Notes under the pieces: model-generated
The model's database searches: none
Told to the model about the DNA's origin: nothing
Seen by the model: only the letters and a program-made list of their open reading frames with translations
Made by a program: the position numbers and the translations under genes
Assembly (NCBI GenBank): GCA_964390645.1
Contig: CAYMLL010000320.1
Coordinates: 1-8,321, forward strand
Length of the DNA stretch: 8,321 nucleotides
Direction: 5' to 3'
Source: CAYMLL01 sp964390645
GTDB lineage: Bacteria; Planctomycetota; UBA8108
In this document: positions 1 through 6,013 of the stretch, one piece after another
How positions within the stretch are numbered: position 1 is the stretch's first letter
Layout: every line of letters starts with the position of its first letter

Positions 1-96
1 GGTGGTCCCGGCGGTCGCGGTCCGGGTGGTCCCGGCGGTCGCGGTCCGGGTGGTCCCGGCGGTCGCGGTCCGGGTGGTCGGGGCCGAGGCCCCGGA
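1..96 (+). repeat. 24-bp tandem repeat inside rpsE
   Basis: Three perfect 24-bp copies (1-24, 25-48, 49-72), each starting GGTGGTCCCGGCGGTCGC, are followed by a decayed fourth unit at about 73-96. The period is a multiple of three, so each copy adds the eight residues GGPGGRGP to the S5 N-terminus without breaking the frame. The array runs off the left edge of the window, so copy number is a minimum. Confidence 0.93.
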
Positions 97-606
97 GGGC
101 GCGGACGCGATGGTCGTGGGCGCAACGGCGACGATGACCATCGCTACGAAGAGCGCGTTGTCAAGATCAACCGCTGCGCCACGGTCGTCAAGGGTGGTCG
201 ACGCTTCAGCTTCAGCGCTCTCGTCGTCCTCGGGGATCGGGAAGGCAACGTCGGAGTCGGCTTCGGCAAGGCGAACGAGGTGCCACCGACGGTCGAGAAG
301 GCGATGAAGGACGCGCGCAAGAACTTCACCAAGGTCGCGACGAGGGGGAACACGATTCCGCACCGAATCGTCGGTCGGTTTCGCTCCTCGAAGGTCGTCC
401 TGGTCCCGGCGTCGGAGGGTACCGGCGTGATCGCCGGTGCGGCAGTGCGTGCAGTGGTCGAGTGTGCGGGCATCAAGGATGTCCTGACAAAGGTCCACGG
501 CAGCACCAATCCGCTGAATGTCGTCAAGGCGACGATGGACGGCCTGAAGACGCTGCGGACTCGCGAGGAGGTCAGCCGTCTCAGGGGAGTGGAAATACCA
601 GAATGA
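1..606 (+). CDS. rpsE: 30S ribosomal protein S5, 5' end cut off by window
   Basis: Small-subunit protein S5, which takes part in decoding accuracy and mRNA entry. The window opens inside the gene in frame 1, so the true start is not seen; 201 residues are visible. From about visible residue 50 the sequence is classic S5: ERVVKINRCATVVKGGRRFSFSAL begins the double-stranded-RNA-binding-like domain (quoted in part: VVKGGRRFSFSA), then VGFGKANEVP, then the C-terminal domain with EGTGVIAGAAVRAV and AGIKDVLTK. Before this core lie about 48 residues of Gly/Arg/Pro-rich sequence made of GGPGGRGP units, which ordinary S5 proteins (about 165 residues) lack. The stop TGA overlaps the rplO start as ATGA, suggesting coupled translation. 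rpmD, often found between these two genes, is missing. The identity is firm; the length and role of the N-terminal tail are unknown. Confidence 0.96.
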   Translation, partial: GGPGGRGPGGPGGRGPGGPGGRGPGGRGRGPGGRGRDGRGRNGDDDHRYEERVVKINRCATVVKGGRRFSFSALVVLGDREGNVGVGFGKANEVPPTVEKAMKDARKNFTKVATRGNTIPHRIVGRFRSSKVVLVPASEGTGVIAGAAVRAVVECAGIKDVLTKVHGSTNPLNVVKATMDGLKTLRTREEVSRLRGVEIPE

Positions 607-1109
607 AGCTCGACGAAATTCTCGAGAAGGCAGGGAAGCACAGGTCCCGCAAGCGGGTCGGTCGTGGACCCGGAAGCGGTCACGGAAAGACCTCCGGTCG
701 CGGCCACAAGGGCGCCAAGTCGCGTTCGGGATGGAAGCGCCGCGCGGCCTACGAGGGTGGGCAGATGTCGCTCGTTCGTCGACTGCCGAAGAGGGGCTTC
801 ACGAATGCGGCGTTTCGCTTGCGTTACGACGTCGTCAATCTGTGGCACCTCGATCGGTGGTTCGAGGCGGGCGACACGGTGGACCTCGCGACCCTCGTCG
901 AACGCGGGTACGTCAAGTCCCGCCATGATCGACTGAAGATCCTCGGCACCGGAGAATTGAGCAAGAAGCTCACGGTCGTTGCCGAAGGAGTCAGTGAGTC
1001 TGCGCGACAGAAGATCGAGGCCGCCGGAGGCCAGGTCCGGGTCGTTCGGAAGGTCAGCAGCGTCAGGAATCCCGCCGGCAGCTCTTCAGAGGAAAAATCC
1101 GAGAAGTAA
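603..1109 (+). CDS. rplO: 50S ribosomal protein L15
   Basis: Large-subunit protein L15, a late assembly protein that binds 23S rRNA. It is 168 residues. The N-terminus MKLDEILEKAGKHRSRKRVG and the Gly-rich basic stretch GRGPGSGHGKTSGRGHKGAKSR (residues about 20-41; RGPGSGHGKTSGRGHKG is diagnostic) are followed by YEGGQMSLVRRLPKRGF and the globular C-terminal part with ILGTGELSKKLTVVA and AAGGQV. The start ATG overlaps the rpsE stop (ATGA), and the TAA stop overlaps the secY ATG (TAATG). A purine-rich AGGGGAG lies upstream at rather long spacing, so coupling may matter more than its own ribosome binding site. A tail of about 20 residues rich in Ser and Glu/Lys (SSSEEKSEK) follows the conserved domain and makes it longer than the common length of about 145. 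An upstream extension of this frame to 462 lies inside rpsE and was not used. Confidence 0.97.
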   Translation: MKLDEILEKAGKHRSRKRVGRGPGSGHGKTSGRGHKGAKSRSGWKRRAAYEGGQMSLVRRLPKRGFTNAAFRLRYDVVNLWHLDRWFEAGDTVDLATLVERGYVKSRHDRLKILGTGELSKKLTVVAEGVSESARQKIEAAGGQVRVVRKVSSVRNPAGSSSEEKSEK

Positions 1110-2503
1110 TGTTCAGGATCTTACGGGACATCTTCAAGATCCCGGAACTCAGGCGGCGAATTTTCTGGACGCTGGGTCTACTTTCGATCTTCCGCGTCGG
1201 ATTCTGGATCTACCTGCCGGGAATCGATATCGGTGTTTTCCGGGAGACGGCGGCGACCGATCAGGGCGGACTCGACTGGCTCAGCTACACCAGTCGGCTG
1301 ACCGGTGGGTCCTTCACGCCGGTGCTCTTCTCCCTCGGGATCATGCCGTATATCTCGGCATCGATCATCTTCAGCTTGCTCGTCAAGGTCTTTCCTCGTC
1401 TGGAGGCCTTGTCGAAGGAGGGTGAGGCCGGTCGACGGCAGATCTCGAAGTACACCCGATACGCCACGGTCGCGCTCTGTCTCGTCCAGGCGACGTTTCT
1501 CATTTACGGGTGGAGGACGCCCAACGCGAGCGGACTCTCGATCAGCTCGAATACCGGATTCTGGATGTCGGCATTGCAGGTCTTCTGTCTGACGGCGGGA
1601 AGCATGTTTGTCATGTGGCTCGGCGAGAAGATCACCGAGTACGGCATCGGCAACGGCACCTCGCTGCTGATCATGGCCGGTATCATCTCCGACATTCCCG
1701 GGGCCATCGGTTTTCTCCTCAACGGCATCATCGAGGCTGAAGCCGACCTGAGACCGTTCCAGGTCACCTACGCGCTTCTGATTCTCGGCCTGTTTATCGC
1801 CGTCGTTGCCGCGGTCGTCTTCATCACCAAGGGCCAGCGGCGGATTCCGGTTCAGCAGCAGCGTGCGGTCAAGGGGCGGCGGGTCTACGGCGGCCAGCGA
1901 CAGTACATGCCGGTGAAGGTCAACGCTGCAGGTGTCCTGCCGGTGATCTTCGCGTCGTCACTCCTGATGATTCCGACGCTCTTCCTGCAGAATCTGGCCT
2001 ACGGTGGCTCGGGCGGCTTCTACAGCTTTCTACGCTTCGTCTCCGATGCCTTCGCGCCGCAGGGCTTTCTGTGGGTGTTTTGCTTCATCGGTCTGATCAC
2101 CTTCTTCACGTTCTTCTGGACCAGCCTCTACTACAATCCGGTAGAGATCGCGGCCAACATGAAGGAGTACGGGAGCTTTATCCCCGGTATTCGTCCGGGG
2201 AAGCGCACGGCAGAGTATCTCGAGCGTATCTTCAAGCGCCTGACCTGCGCCGGAGCGGTGTTTCTGTGCCTGATCGCGATGGTGCCGAACGTGATCGCGT
2301 CGACGGTTCCGGGAATGACCTACCTGGTGACCCAGTTTCTCGGGGGAACGGGCATCCTGATCGTCGTCGGAGTCGGGCTCGATCTCGTCGAGAAGATCGA
2401 GGCGCAGCTCCTGGTGCGGCAGTACGAGGGCTTTATGCGCGGTGGTGACGGGCCGCGTCGCGGGGGGGGCGGACCGGAGAAGAAGCCGGTGTCGTCCGTC
2501 TGA
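1109..2503 (+). CDS. secY: Preprotein translocase subunit SecY
   Basis: Channel-forming subunit of the SecYEG translocon in the inner membrane, through which unfolded exported and membrane proteins pass. It is 464 residues with about ten hydrophobic segments in the expected order: the first near residues 18-37, the plug/second-helix region around GGSFTPVLFSLGIMPYISAS, the GIGNGTSLLIMAGI motif near residue 180, and the last near LGGTGILIVVGVGLDLVEKI. The cytoplasmic loop after helix 6 carries RRIPVQQQR (near 245), and the large loop after helix 8 carries YYNPVEIAANMKEYGSFIPG, followed by IRPGKRTAEYL; these loops bind the ribosome and SecA. The start overlaps the rplO stop by one base. The C-terminal tail is Gly/Arg-rich (MRGGDGPRRGGGGPEKK) and includes a run of eight G bases at 2462-2469. 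adk, often next, is absent. Confidence 0.97.
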   Translation: MFRILRDIFKIPELRRRIFWTLGLLSIFRVGFWIYLPGIDIGVFRETAATDQGGLDWLSYTSRLTGGSFTPVLFSLGIMPYISASIIFSLLVKVFPRLEALSKEGEAGRRQISKYTRYATVALCLVQATFLIYGWRTPNASGLSISSNTGFWMSALQVFCLTAGSMFVMWLGEKITEYGIGNGTSLLIMAGIISDIPGAIGFLLNGIIEAEADLRPFQVTYALLILGLFIAVVAAVVFITKGQRRIPVQQQRAVKGRRVYGGQRQYMPVKVNAAGVLPVIFASSLLMIPTLFLQNLAYGGSGGFYSFLRFVSDAFAPQGFLWVFCFIGLITFFTFFWTSLYYNPVEIAANMKEYGSFIPGIRPGKRTAEYLERIFKRLTCAGAVFLCLIAMVPNVIASTVPGMTYLVTQFLGGTGILIVVGVGLDLVEKIEAQLLVRQYEGFMRGGDGPRRGGGGPEKKPVSSV

Positions 2504-2566
2504 GGCGAGGTTCGTTCGTCGGCTGCCAGGCCGTGATCTCTTGACGTTCTCCTACGGCTTGATTCC

Positions 2567-3208
2567 TTGATTTCCTTCAAGACTCCCGAAGAGATCGACC
2601 GGATGCGGGAGGCCGGGCGGCTCGTGGCGGGTGCCCACGCGGTGGTGCGGGAGGCTGCGCGTTCCGGCGTGTCGACTCAGGATCTCGACCTCCTCGTGCG
2701 CGACTCCGTCGCCGACCGTGGGGGTCAGCTGCTCTTCTATCGCTACCGGGGCTTTCCGGCGAACTCCTGCATCTCGATCAACGACGAGGTCGTCCACGGC
2801 ATCCCGCGCAAGCGCCGTAAGCTGCGAGACGGAGACCTCGTCAGCGTCGACATCGGGGTGAAGCTTCGCGGCTACTGCGCCGACTCGGCCTGGACCTACG
2901 CGGTCGGAGAGGTCTCCGAGAGTGCCGGGGGGCTGATGGTCGTCGGCGAGCAGGCGCTCGAGCGTGGCATCGGCTCCTGTGTTCCGGGGGCGCGGATCTC
3001 GGACATCGGCCGGGCGATTCAGGGCTTCGTCGAGGAGCAGGGCTACTTCGTCGTCAAGAAATACGTCGGGCACGGCATCGGAACACAACTTCACGAGGAT
3101 CCCCAGGTCCCGAACTACGTCGACAGCGTCTTTCTCGGCAAGAACGATCCTGTCCTGCGTGAGGGGATGGTGCTGGCGATCGAGCCCATGGTGAACGTCG
3201 GGACCTAG
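2567..3208 (+). CDS. map: Type I methionine aminopeptidase, stopped by an in-frame amber codon
   Basis: Removes the initiator methionine from nascent proteins using two metal ions. The start is TTG at 2567, giving MISFKTPEEIDRMREAGRLV, the usual Map opening; an in-frame TGA at 2534 leaves little room upstream, and no good ribosome binding site is visible. Recognisable residues are His77 (NDEVVHGIP), metal ligands Asp95 (SVDIG) and Asp106 (CADSAWT), His169 (GHGIG), His176 (LHEDP) and Glu206 (IEPMVN). Translation then meets TAG at 3206-3208 after VNVGT, giving 213 residues against about 250 for the family. The lost part holds the fifth metal ligand, the Glu of FEHT. The same frame continues intact for 39 more codons. 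The gene is therefore a recent pseudogene, a readthrough case or a sequence error; the family call is firm, the functional state is not. Confidence 0.93.
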   Translation: MISFKTPEEIDRMREAGRLVAGAHAVVREAARSGVSTQDLDLLVRDSVADRGGQLLFYRYRGFPANSCISINDEVVHGIPRKRRKLRDGDLVSVDIGVKLRGYCADSAWTYAVGEVSESAGGLMVVGEQALERGIGSCVPGARISDIGRAIQGFVEEQGYFVVKKYVGHGIGTQLHEDPQVPNYVDSVFLGKNDPVLREGMVLAIEPMVNVGT

Positions 3209-3328
3209 GAGGGCGAGACGCTGAACGAGGGCGGGACCGTGGTCACGACGGATCGGAGCCTGTCCGTCCACTTCGAGCACACGGTGGCGGGGCCGGCCGG
3301 CGGCCCGGCGATTCTGACGCAACTCTGA
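3206..3328 (+). other. Amber codon plus in-frame C-terminal remainder of map
   Basis: After the TAG the map frame reads EGETLNEGGTVVTTDRSLSV, then HFEHTVAG, and ends at TGA 3326-3328. This matches the normal Map C-terminus, including the SLS..FEHT block that supplies the last metal ligand (Glu237 if the amber is counted as residue 214). With one amino acid at the amber position the protein would be 253 residues, the normal family length. No frame change is needed, so a single base substitution explains the break. Confidence 0.9.
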
Positions 3329-3424
3329 GGCCTGGGGGGGCGGGGGAATCGATCAGGCTGTCCGCTGTCCGGTGTCCGGTGGTGGTCGCCAGTTGGAAAA
3401 GCGCTCAATTCGGGGATTTTTCGG

Positions 3425-3453
3425 TTGGTTTCCCGCACGAACTTACCTATACT
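3425..3453 (+). promoter_or_regulatory. Candidate sigma-70-type promoter before rpmJ
   Basis: TTGGTT at 3425-3430, a 17-bp spacer, and TATACT at 3448-3453 (five of six matches to TATAAT). It lies in the most AT-rich patch of the window, in the longest gap before the rpmJ-rpsM-rpsK block, which is where a second transcript would be expected. The -35 matches only three of six positions, so this is a prediction from pattern alone. Confidence 0.5.
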
Positions 3454-3558
3454 GTCGGGCTTCTAGGCCTGTCCAAGCAGCCTAAGTGCTTGTCCTCACG
3501 AGGTTTGACGCAATACGGGGCGAGTTCCGGAGCGGACATCCTGTCTGTTTCGGCTCCA

Positions 3559-3586
3559 CTCCAGAGGCGAGGCTCCAGAGGCGACG
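3559..3586 (+). repeat. 14-bp tandem duplication at the rpmJ ribosome binding site
   Basis: CTCCAGAGGCGAGG (3559-3572) is followed directly by CTCCAGAGGCGACG (3573-3586), 13 of 14 bases identical, and the rpmJ ATG starts at 3587. Each copy contains AGAGG, a Shine-Dalgarno-like stretch; the second lies five bases before the ATG. Confidence 0.75.
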
Positions 3587-3700
3587 ATGAAAGTACGGGT
3601 TTCGGTTCGAAGGCTTTGCGAGAACTGCAAGATCATCCGTCGCAAGGGCGTACTCCGAGTCGTTTGTAGCAATCCGCGCCACAAGCAGCGCCAGTCGTGA
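3587..3700 (+). CDS. rpmJ: 50S ribosomal protein L36
   Basis: Small zinc-binding large-subunit protein of 37 residues. It opens MKVRVSVRRLCENCKIIRRK, continues GVLRVVCSNP, and ends RHKQRQS. Cys11, Cys14, Cys27 and His32 form the zinc-ribbon ligands seen in the C+ type of L36, so it should need zinc. Length and spacing match the family exactly. It begins the block after the 258-bp gap, and 115 bp separate it from rpsM; infA is not found before it. The start ATG is fixed by the family N-terminus and by the AGAGG upstream. Confidence 0.97.
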   Translation: MKVRVSVRRLCENCKIIRRKGVLRVVCSNPRHKQRQS

Positions 3701-3815
3701 GAGGACTGTTGGACGGCTGTGAGGTGGCCGGGACAGTATCGGATGTCCACAATCCGTGTACGGCGGTTTCTTCAGAGGGCCGCCCGGGACAAGTGATCGT
3801 TGAGGAAAGGGACGT

Positions 3816-4196
3816 ATGCCGCGTATTGCTGGAGTCGACATTCCGGCGGACAAGCAGATCCGGATCTCGCTGACCTACATCTACGGCATGGGGCACTCGC
3901 TTTCGGCAGAGCTCCTCAACAAGGTCGGGATCGAGGGCGGGGTCAAGTCCAAGGATCTGACGGACGAGGAACTCGGCCGGATCGCTGCGATGCTGGAGTC
4001 CGACTACGTCACCGAGGGGCGGCTGCGACGTCAGGTGCAGCAGAACGTCATGCGCCTCAAGGAGATCAACAGCTATCGTGGGAGCCGTCATCGACGTGGT
4101 CTGCCCTCGCGCGGGCAACGCACCAAGACCAATTCGCGCACCCGGAAGGGGCCGCGACGGGTGGTGCCGACCAAGAAGAGTGTCAAGACCATGTAG
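3816..4196 (+). CDS. rpsM: 30S ribosomal protein S13
   Basis: Small-subunit head protein that contacts the P-site tRNA and the large subunit. It is 126 residues, the usual length. The N-terminus is MPRIAGVDIPADKQIRISLT, followed by YIYGMGHSLSAELL (the helix-hairpin region), and the basic tail carries SRHRRGLPSRGQRTKTNSRT and RKGPRR, which are hallmark sequences. A purine-rich AGGAAAGG at 3803-3810 precedes the ATG at good spacing. The stop is TAG at 4194-4196; the same frame then runs without another stop into rpsK. The amber codon ending a gene of normal length shows that TAG works as a stop in this genome. Confidence 0.97.
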   Translation: MPRIAGVDIPADKQIRISLTYIYGMGHSLSAELLNKVGIEGGVKSKDLTDEELGRIAAMLESDYVTEGRLRRQVQQNVMRLKEINSYRGSRHRRGLPSRGQRTKTNSRTRKGPRRVVPTKKSVKTM

Positions 4197-4280
4197 GGCG
4201 GCACCGCCTGGAAGTCGCCCCTGCGGCGACCTTTCTGCACGGCGGTGGTTTCCGGCGGCGAACAGAGACTTCTTGAGTTC

Positions 4281-4652
4281 ATGGCGAAAAAGAAGATACG
4301 CAAGAACGTGGTCAAGGGGGTCGTCCACATCAAGGCGACCTTCAACAACACGATCGTGACGATCACGGACAAGAACGGTCAGACCTTGGCCTGGGGCACC
4401 GGTGGCTCCATGGGCTACAAGGGTAGCCGGAAGAGCACGCCTTTCGCGGCTCAGCGGGCTGCCGAGCAGTGCGCCACGGCGGTGAAGAAAATGGGCATGA
4501 GGGAAGTCGACGTCCGAGTGCGCGGTCCCGGATCGGGACGTGAGTCGGCGATTCGCGCGATTCAGTCGAGCGGACTGGACATCAAGGCGATCGAGGACGT
4601 CACGCCTCTTCCCCACAACGGCTGTCGACCCAAGAAGCGGCGACGAGTGTGA
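4281..4652 (+). CDS. rpsK: 30S ribosomal protein S11
   Basis: Small-subunit platform protein near the E site and the mRNA exit. It is 123 residues from ATG 4281 (MAKKKIRKNVVKGVVHIKAT), with FNNTIVTITDKNGQTLAWGT, GSMGYKGSRKSTPFAAQRAA, RVRGPGSGRESAIRAI and the C-terminus DVTPLPHNGCRPKKRRRV; the match is excellent from end to end. A GTG at 4245 in the same frame would add twelve residues, but these do not resemble S11, so ATG 4281 was chosen, although no strong ribosome binding site precedes it. The gap to rpsM is 84 bp. rpsD, which often follows, is absent; a 323-bp non-coding gap follows instead. Confidence 0.97.
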   Translation: MAKKKIRKNVVKGVVHIKATFNNTIVTITDKNGQTLAWGTGGSMGYKGSRKSTPFAAQRAAEQCATAVKKMGMREVDVRVRGPGSGRESAIRAIQSSGLDIKAIEDVTPLPHNGCRPKKRRRV

Positions 4653-4818
4653 CGAACGGGCGGCTACCTTGACCGACTGGTCGGGTGTCGCGTTGACGAG
4701 TGAAGTTTTCGGCGAGGCGCGGATGGCCTCTCTTGTCGCCGAGACGGTTCGGGTGGAAGTGACTCGGCCGGCAGGAAGAACGACGGTGAGACGGGCCGGG
4801 AACTCCCGAATTGGCCTC

Positions 4819-4866
4819 TGGTCACGGGCTTTCGGCCGGAAGTGGTCACGGGCTTTCGGCCGGAAG
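4819..4866 (+). repeat. Perfect 24-bp tandem duplication upstream of rpoA
   Basis: TGGTCACGGGCTTTCGGCCG plus GAAG occurs at 4819-4842 and again at 4843-4866 with no mismatch. Each copy contains the self-complementary hexamer CGGCCG. A third, partial match (GTGG...CCGGCCGG) follows at about 4867-4879. Confidence 0.9.
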
Positions 4867-4962
4867 GTGGTCCGGCCGGCGCGAGTCGAAGACGGCGAAC
4901 AGATCGGCAAGAAGCGAGCGCGGACAGGTCGGGAATCAGTACCCGTCGGCCTCTAGCATCCT

Positions 4963-4970
4963 GGGAGGAA
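4963..4970 (+). promoter_or_regulatory. Ribosome binding site of rpoA
   Basis: GGGAGGAA, with GGAGG seven bases before ATG 4976. It is one of the strongest Shine-Dalgarno sequences in the window and decides the rpoA start against the longer open frame that reaches back to 4811. Confidence 0.85.
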
Positions 4971-4975
4971 CGTAC

Positions 4976-5998
4976 ATGCGGATTCGGTGGAGAGACTTCG
5001 AGATCCCGAACTCGGTGGTCTGCGAGGAGGAGTCCAAGTCGGCCACCTACGGGAAGTTCTTTGTCGAACCCTTCGAGAGGGGCTTCGGGGTCACGGTCGG
5101 CAACAGTCTTCGGCGTATCCTGTTGTCTTCGCTCCAGGGCTCTGCTCTCGTCTCGGCGAAGATCGAGGGCGTGCAGCACGAGTTCACCTCGATGACGGGC
5201 GTCTTCGAGGACGTGACGGACATCGTCCTGAACCTCAAGGGGCTGCTGCTCTCCCTTCAGGACACCGATGAGGCCGAGTTGCGTATCCATGTCGACAAGA
5301 AGGGGCCGGTCACCGGTGCCGACGTCGAGTGCGGTCCCGAGGCCGAGGTCGTCAACAAGGATCTCCATATCGCGACGCTGACGCAGGACATCCCGTTCAA
5401 TGTCGAGCTGCGCGCCCGTCGCGGCCGTGGCTACTCGACTTCCGAGGAGAACTCGGAGGGTGACAACGAGATCGGGATCATCTGGATCGACTCCGCCTTC
5501 TCGCCGGTCCGTCGGGTTCGCTACAAGACCGAGAACACGCGTGTCGGTCAGCGTACGAATTACGATCGTCTCATTCTGGAGATCTGGACGGACGGCACTG
5601 TGTCGCCGCAGATGACGCTCGTCGAGGCGTCGAAGATCCTGCGCCGCCACCTCAGCCCGTTCATCCACTACGCGGAGATCGGTTACACGCTGCAGCACGA
5701 CGTCGGTACGGTATCGGAGGAGCCGGTTGTCGCGTCACCGGATCTCGAAGATCTGCGACGCAAGCTCGACATGCCGATCAGCGTTCTGGATCTTTCCGTT
5801 CGTGCCTACAACTGTCTTGACGGTGAATCGATCGCCACGGTCGGTGAGCTCGTTCAGTGGACGGAGCCGGACCTCTTGAAGGTTCGCAACTTCGGCAAGA
5901 CGACGCTCGTGGAGATCCAGGGCAAGCTCGAGGAGCTGTCCCTTTCCCTGGGCCTGGAGGTTCCCGCGCTCGAAGGCAGCGCCGGCAACCTCGGTTGA
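4976..5998 (+). CDS. rpoA: DNA-directed RNA polymerase subunit alpha
   Basis: Alpha subunit: its dimer nucleates RNA polymerase assembly, and its C-terminal domain binds UP elements and activators. It is 340 residues from ATG 4976. The N-terminal domain shows MRIRWRDFEIPNSVV, YGKFFVEPFERGFG, the GNSLRRILLSSL assembly motif (near 42-53), KIEGVQHEF and RVGQRTNYDRLILEI. After a linker (about 240-255) the C-terminal domain holds PISVLDLSVRAYNCL, where Arg276 matches the DNA-contacting arginine known from E. coli (Arg265), and the helix-hairpin-helix VRNFGKTTLVEIQGKLEEL. The opening MRIRWR and CEEES resemble planctomycete RpoA as I remember it. It is followed after 15 bp by rplQ, the standard pair. 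Both domains are complete. Confidence 0.98.
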   Translation: MRIRWRDFEIPNSVVCEEESKSATYGKFFVEPFERGFGVTVGNSLRRILLSSLQGSALVSAKIEGVQHEFTSMTGVFEDVTDIVLNLKGLLLSLQDTDEAELRIHVDKKGPVTGADVECGPEAEVVNKDLHIATLTQDIPFNVELRARRGRGYSTSEENSEGDNEIGIIWIDSAFSPVRRVRYKTENTRVGQRTNYDRLILEIWTDGTVSPQMTLVEASKILRRHLSPFIHYAEIGYTLQHDVGTVSEEPVVASPDLEDLRRKLDMPISVLDLSVRAYNCLDGESIATVGELVQWTEPDLLKVRNFGKTTLVEIQGKLEELSLSLGLEVPALEGSAGNLG

Positions 5999-6013
5999 GC
6001 GAGAGATCTCGAG

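Larger units (their letters stand above)
3329..3586 (+). other. Intergenic region map-rpmJ with likely leader
   Basis: These 258 bp hold no recognisable gene. infA, which often sits here, was looked for by eye and is not present. The part around 3395-3455 is clearly more AT-rich than its surroundings and contains a promoter-like pair. Just after the predicted transcription start, 3459-3489 can fold as an imperfect stem (core TAGGC/GCCTA, 11-base loop). The last 28 bp are a 14-bp tandem duplication that abuts the rpmJ ATG. Confidence 0.6.
4653..4975 (+). other. Intergenic region rpsK-rpoA, repeat-bearing, no rpsD
   Basis: This 323-bp gap lies where rpsD is found in many bacteria, but it is far too short for S4 (about 200 residues) and no S4 motif is visible in any frame. 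It contains a perfect 24-bp tandem duplication and five copies of GGCCGG between about 4765 and 4879. The rpoA frame is open upstream to 4811, but those residues do not look like RpoA. I saw no convincing promoter or terminator. Confidence 0.7.

Noticed and set aside
1..96. CRISPR-like array
   Set aside because: The 24-bp units are directly adjacent with no spacers and are in frame within rpsE.
144..926. Long minus-strand open frame of 260 codons opposite rpsE/rplO
   Set aside because: It lies opposite two certain ribosomal genes and has no recognisable domain; high GC creates long antisense frames.
3206..3208. Genome-wide reassignment of TAG to an amino acid
   Set aside because: rpsM and rplQ both end with TAG at normal protein length, so TAG acts as a stop in this window.
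3379..3669. Plus-strand open frame of 96 codons in the map-rpmJ gap, tested as infA or a small gene
   Set aside because: It shows no IF1 sequence, overlaps rpmJ in another frame and contains the promoter-like patch.
3701..3815. Second promoter or S4-type leader between rpmJ and rpsM
   Set aside because: The only -35/-10 pair (TTGGAC, CAGTAT) is weak and 19 bp apart, and the only hairpin (GGACA/TGTCC, 3731-3748) has five pairs.
4811..4975. Upstream extension of rpoA
   Set aside because: The added 55 residues are not RpoA-like and come from the 24-bp repeat; ATG 4976 has a strong ribosome binding site and the family N-terminus.
3633..5698. Long minus-strand open frames (3633-4910 and 4664-5698)
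   Set aside because: They overlap rpsM, rpsK and rpoA in antisense, are Arg/Leu-rich and look like mirror images of GC-rich coding sequence. No start context or motif supports them.
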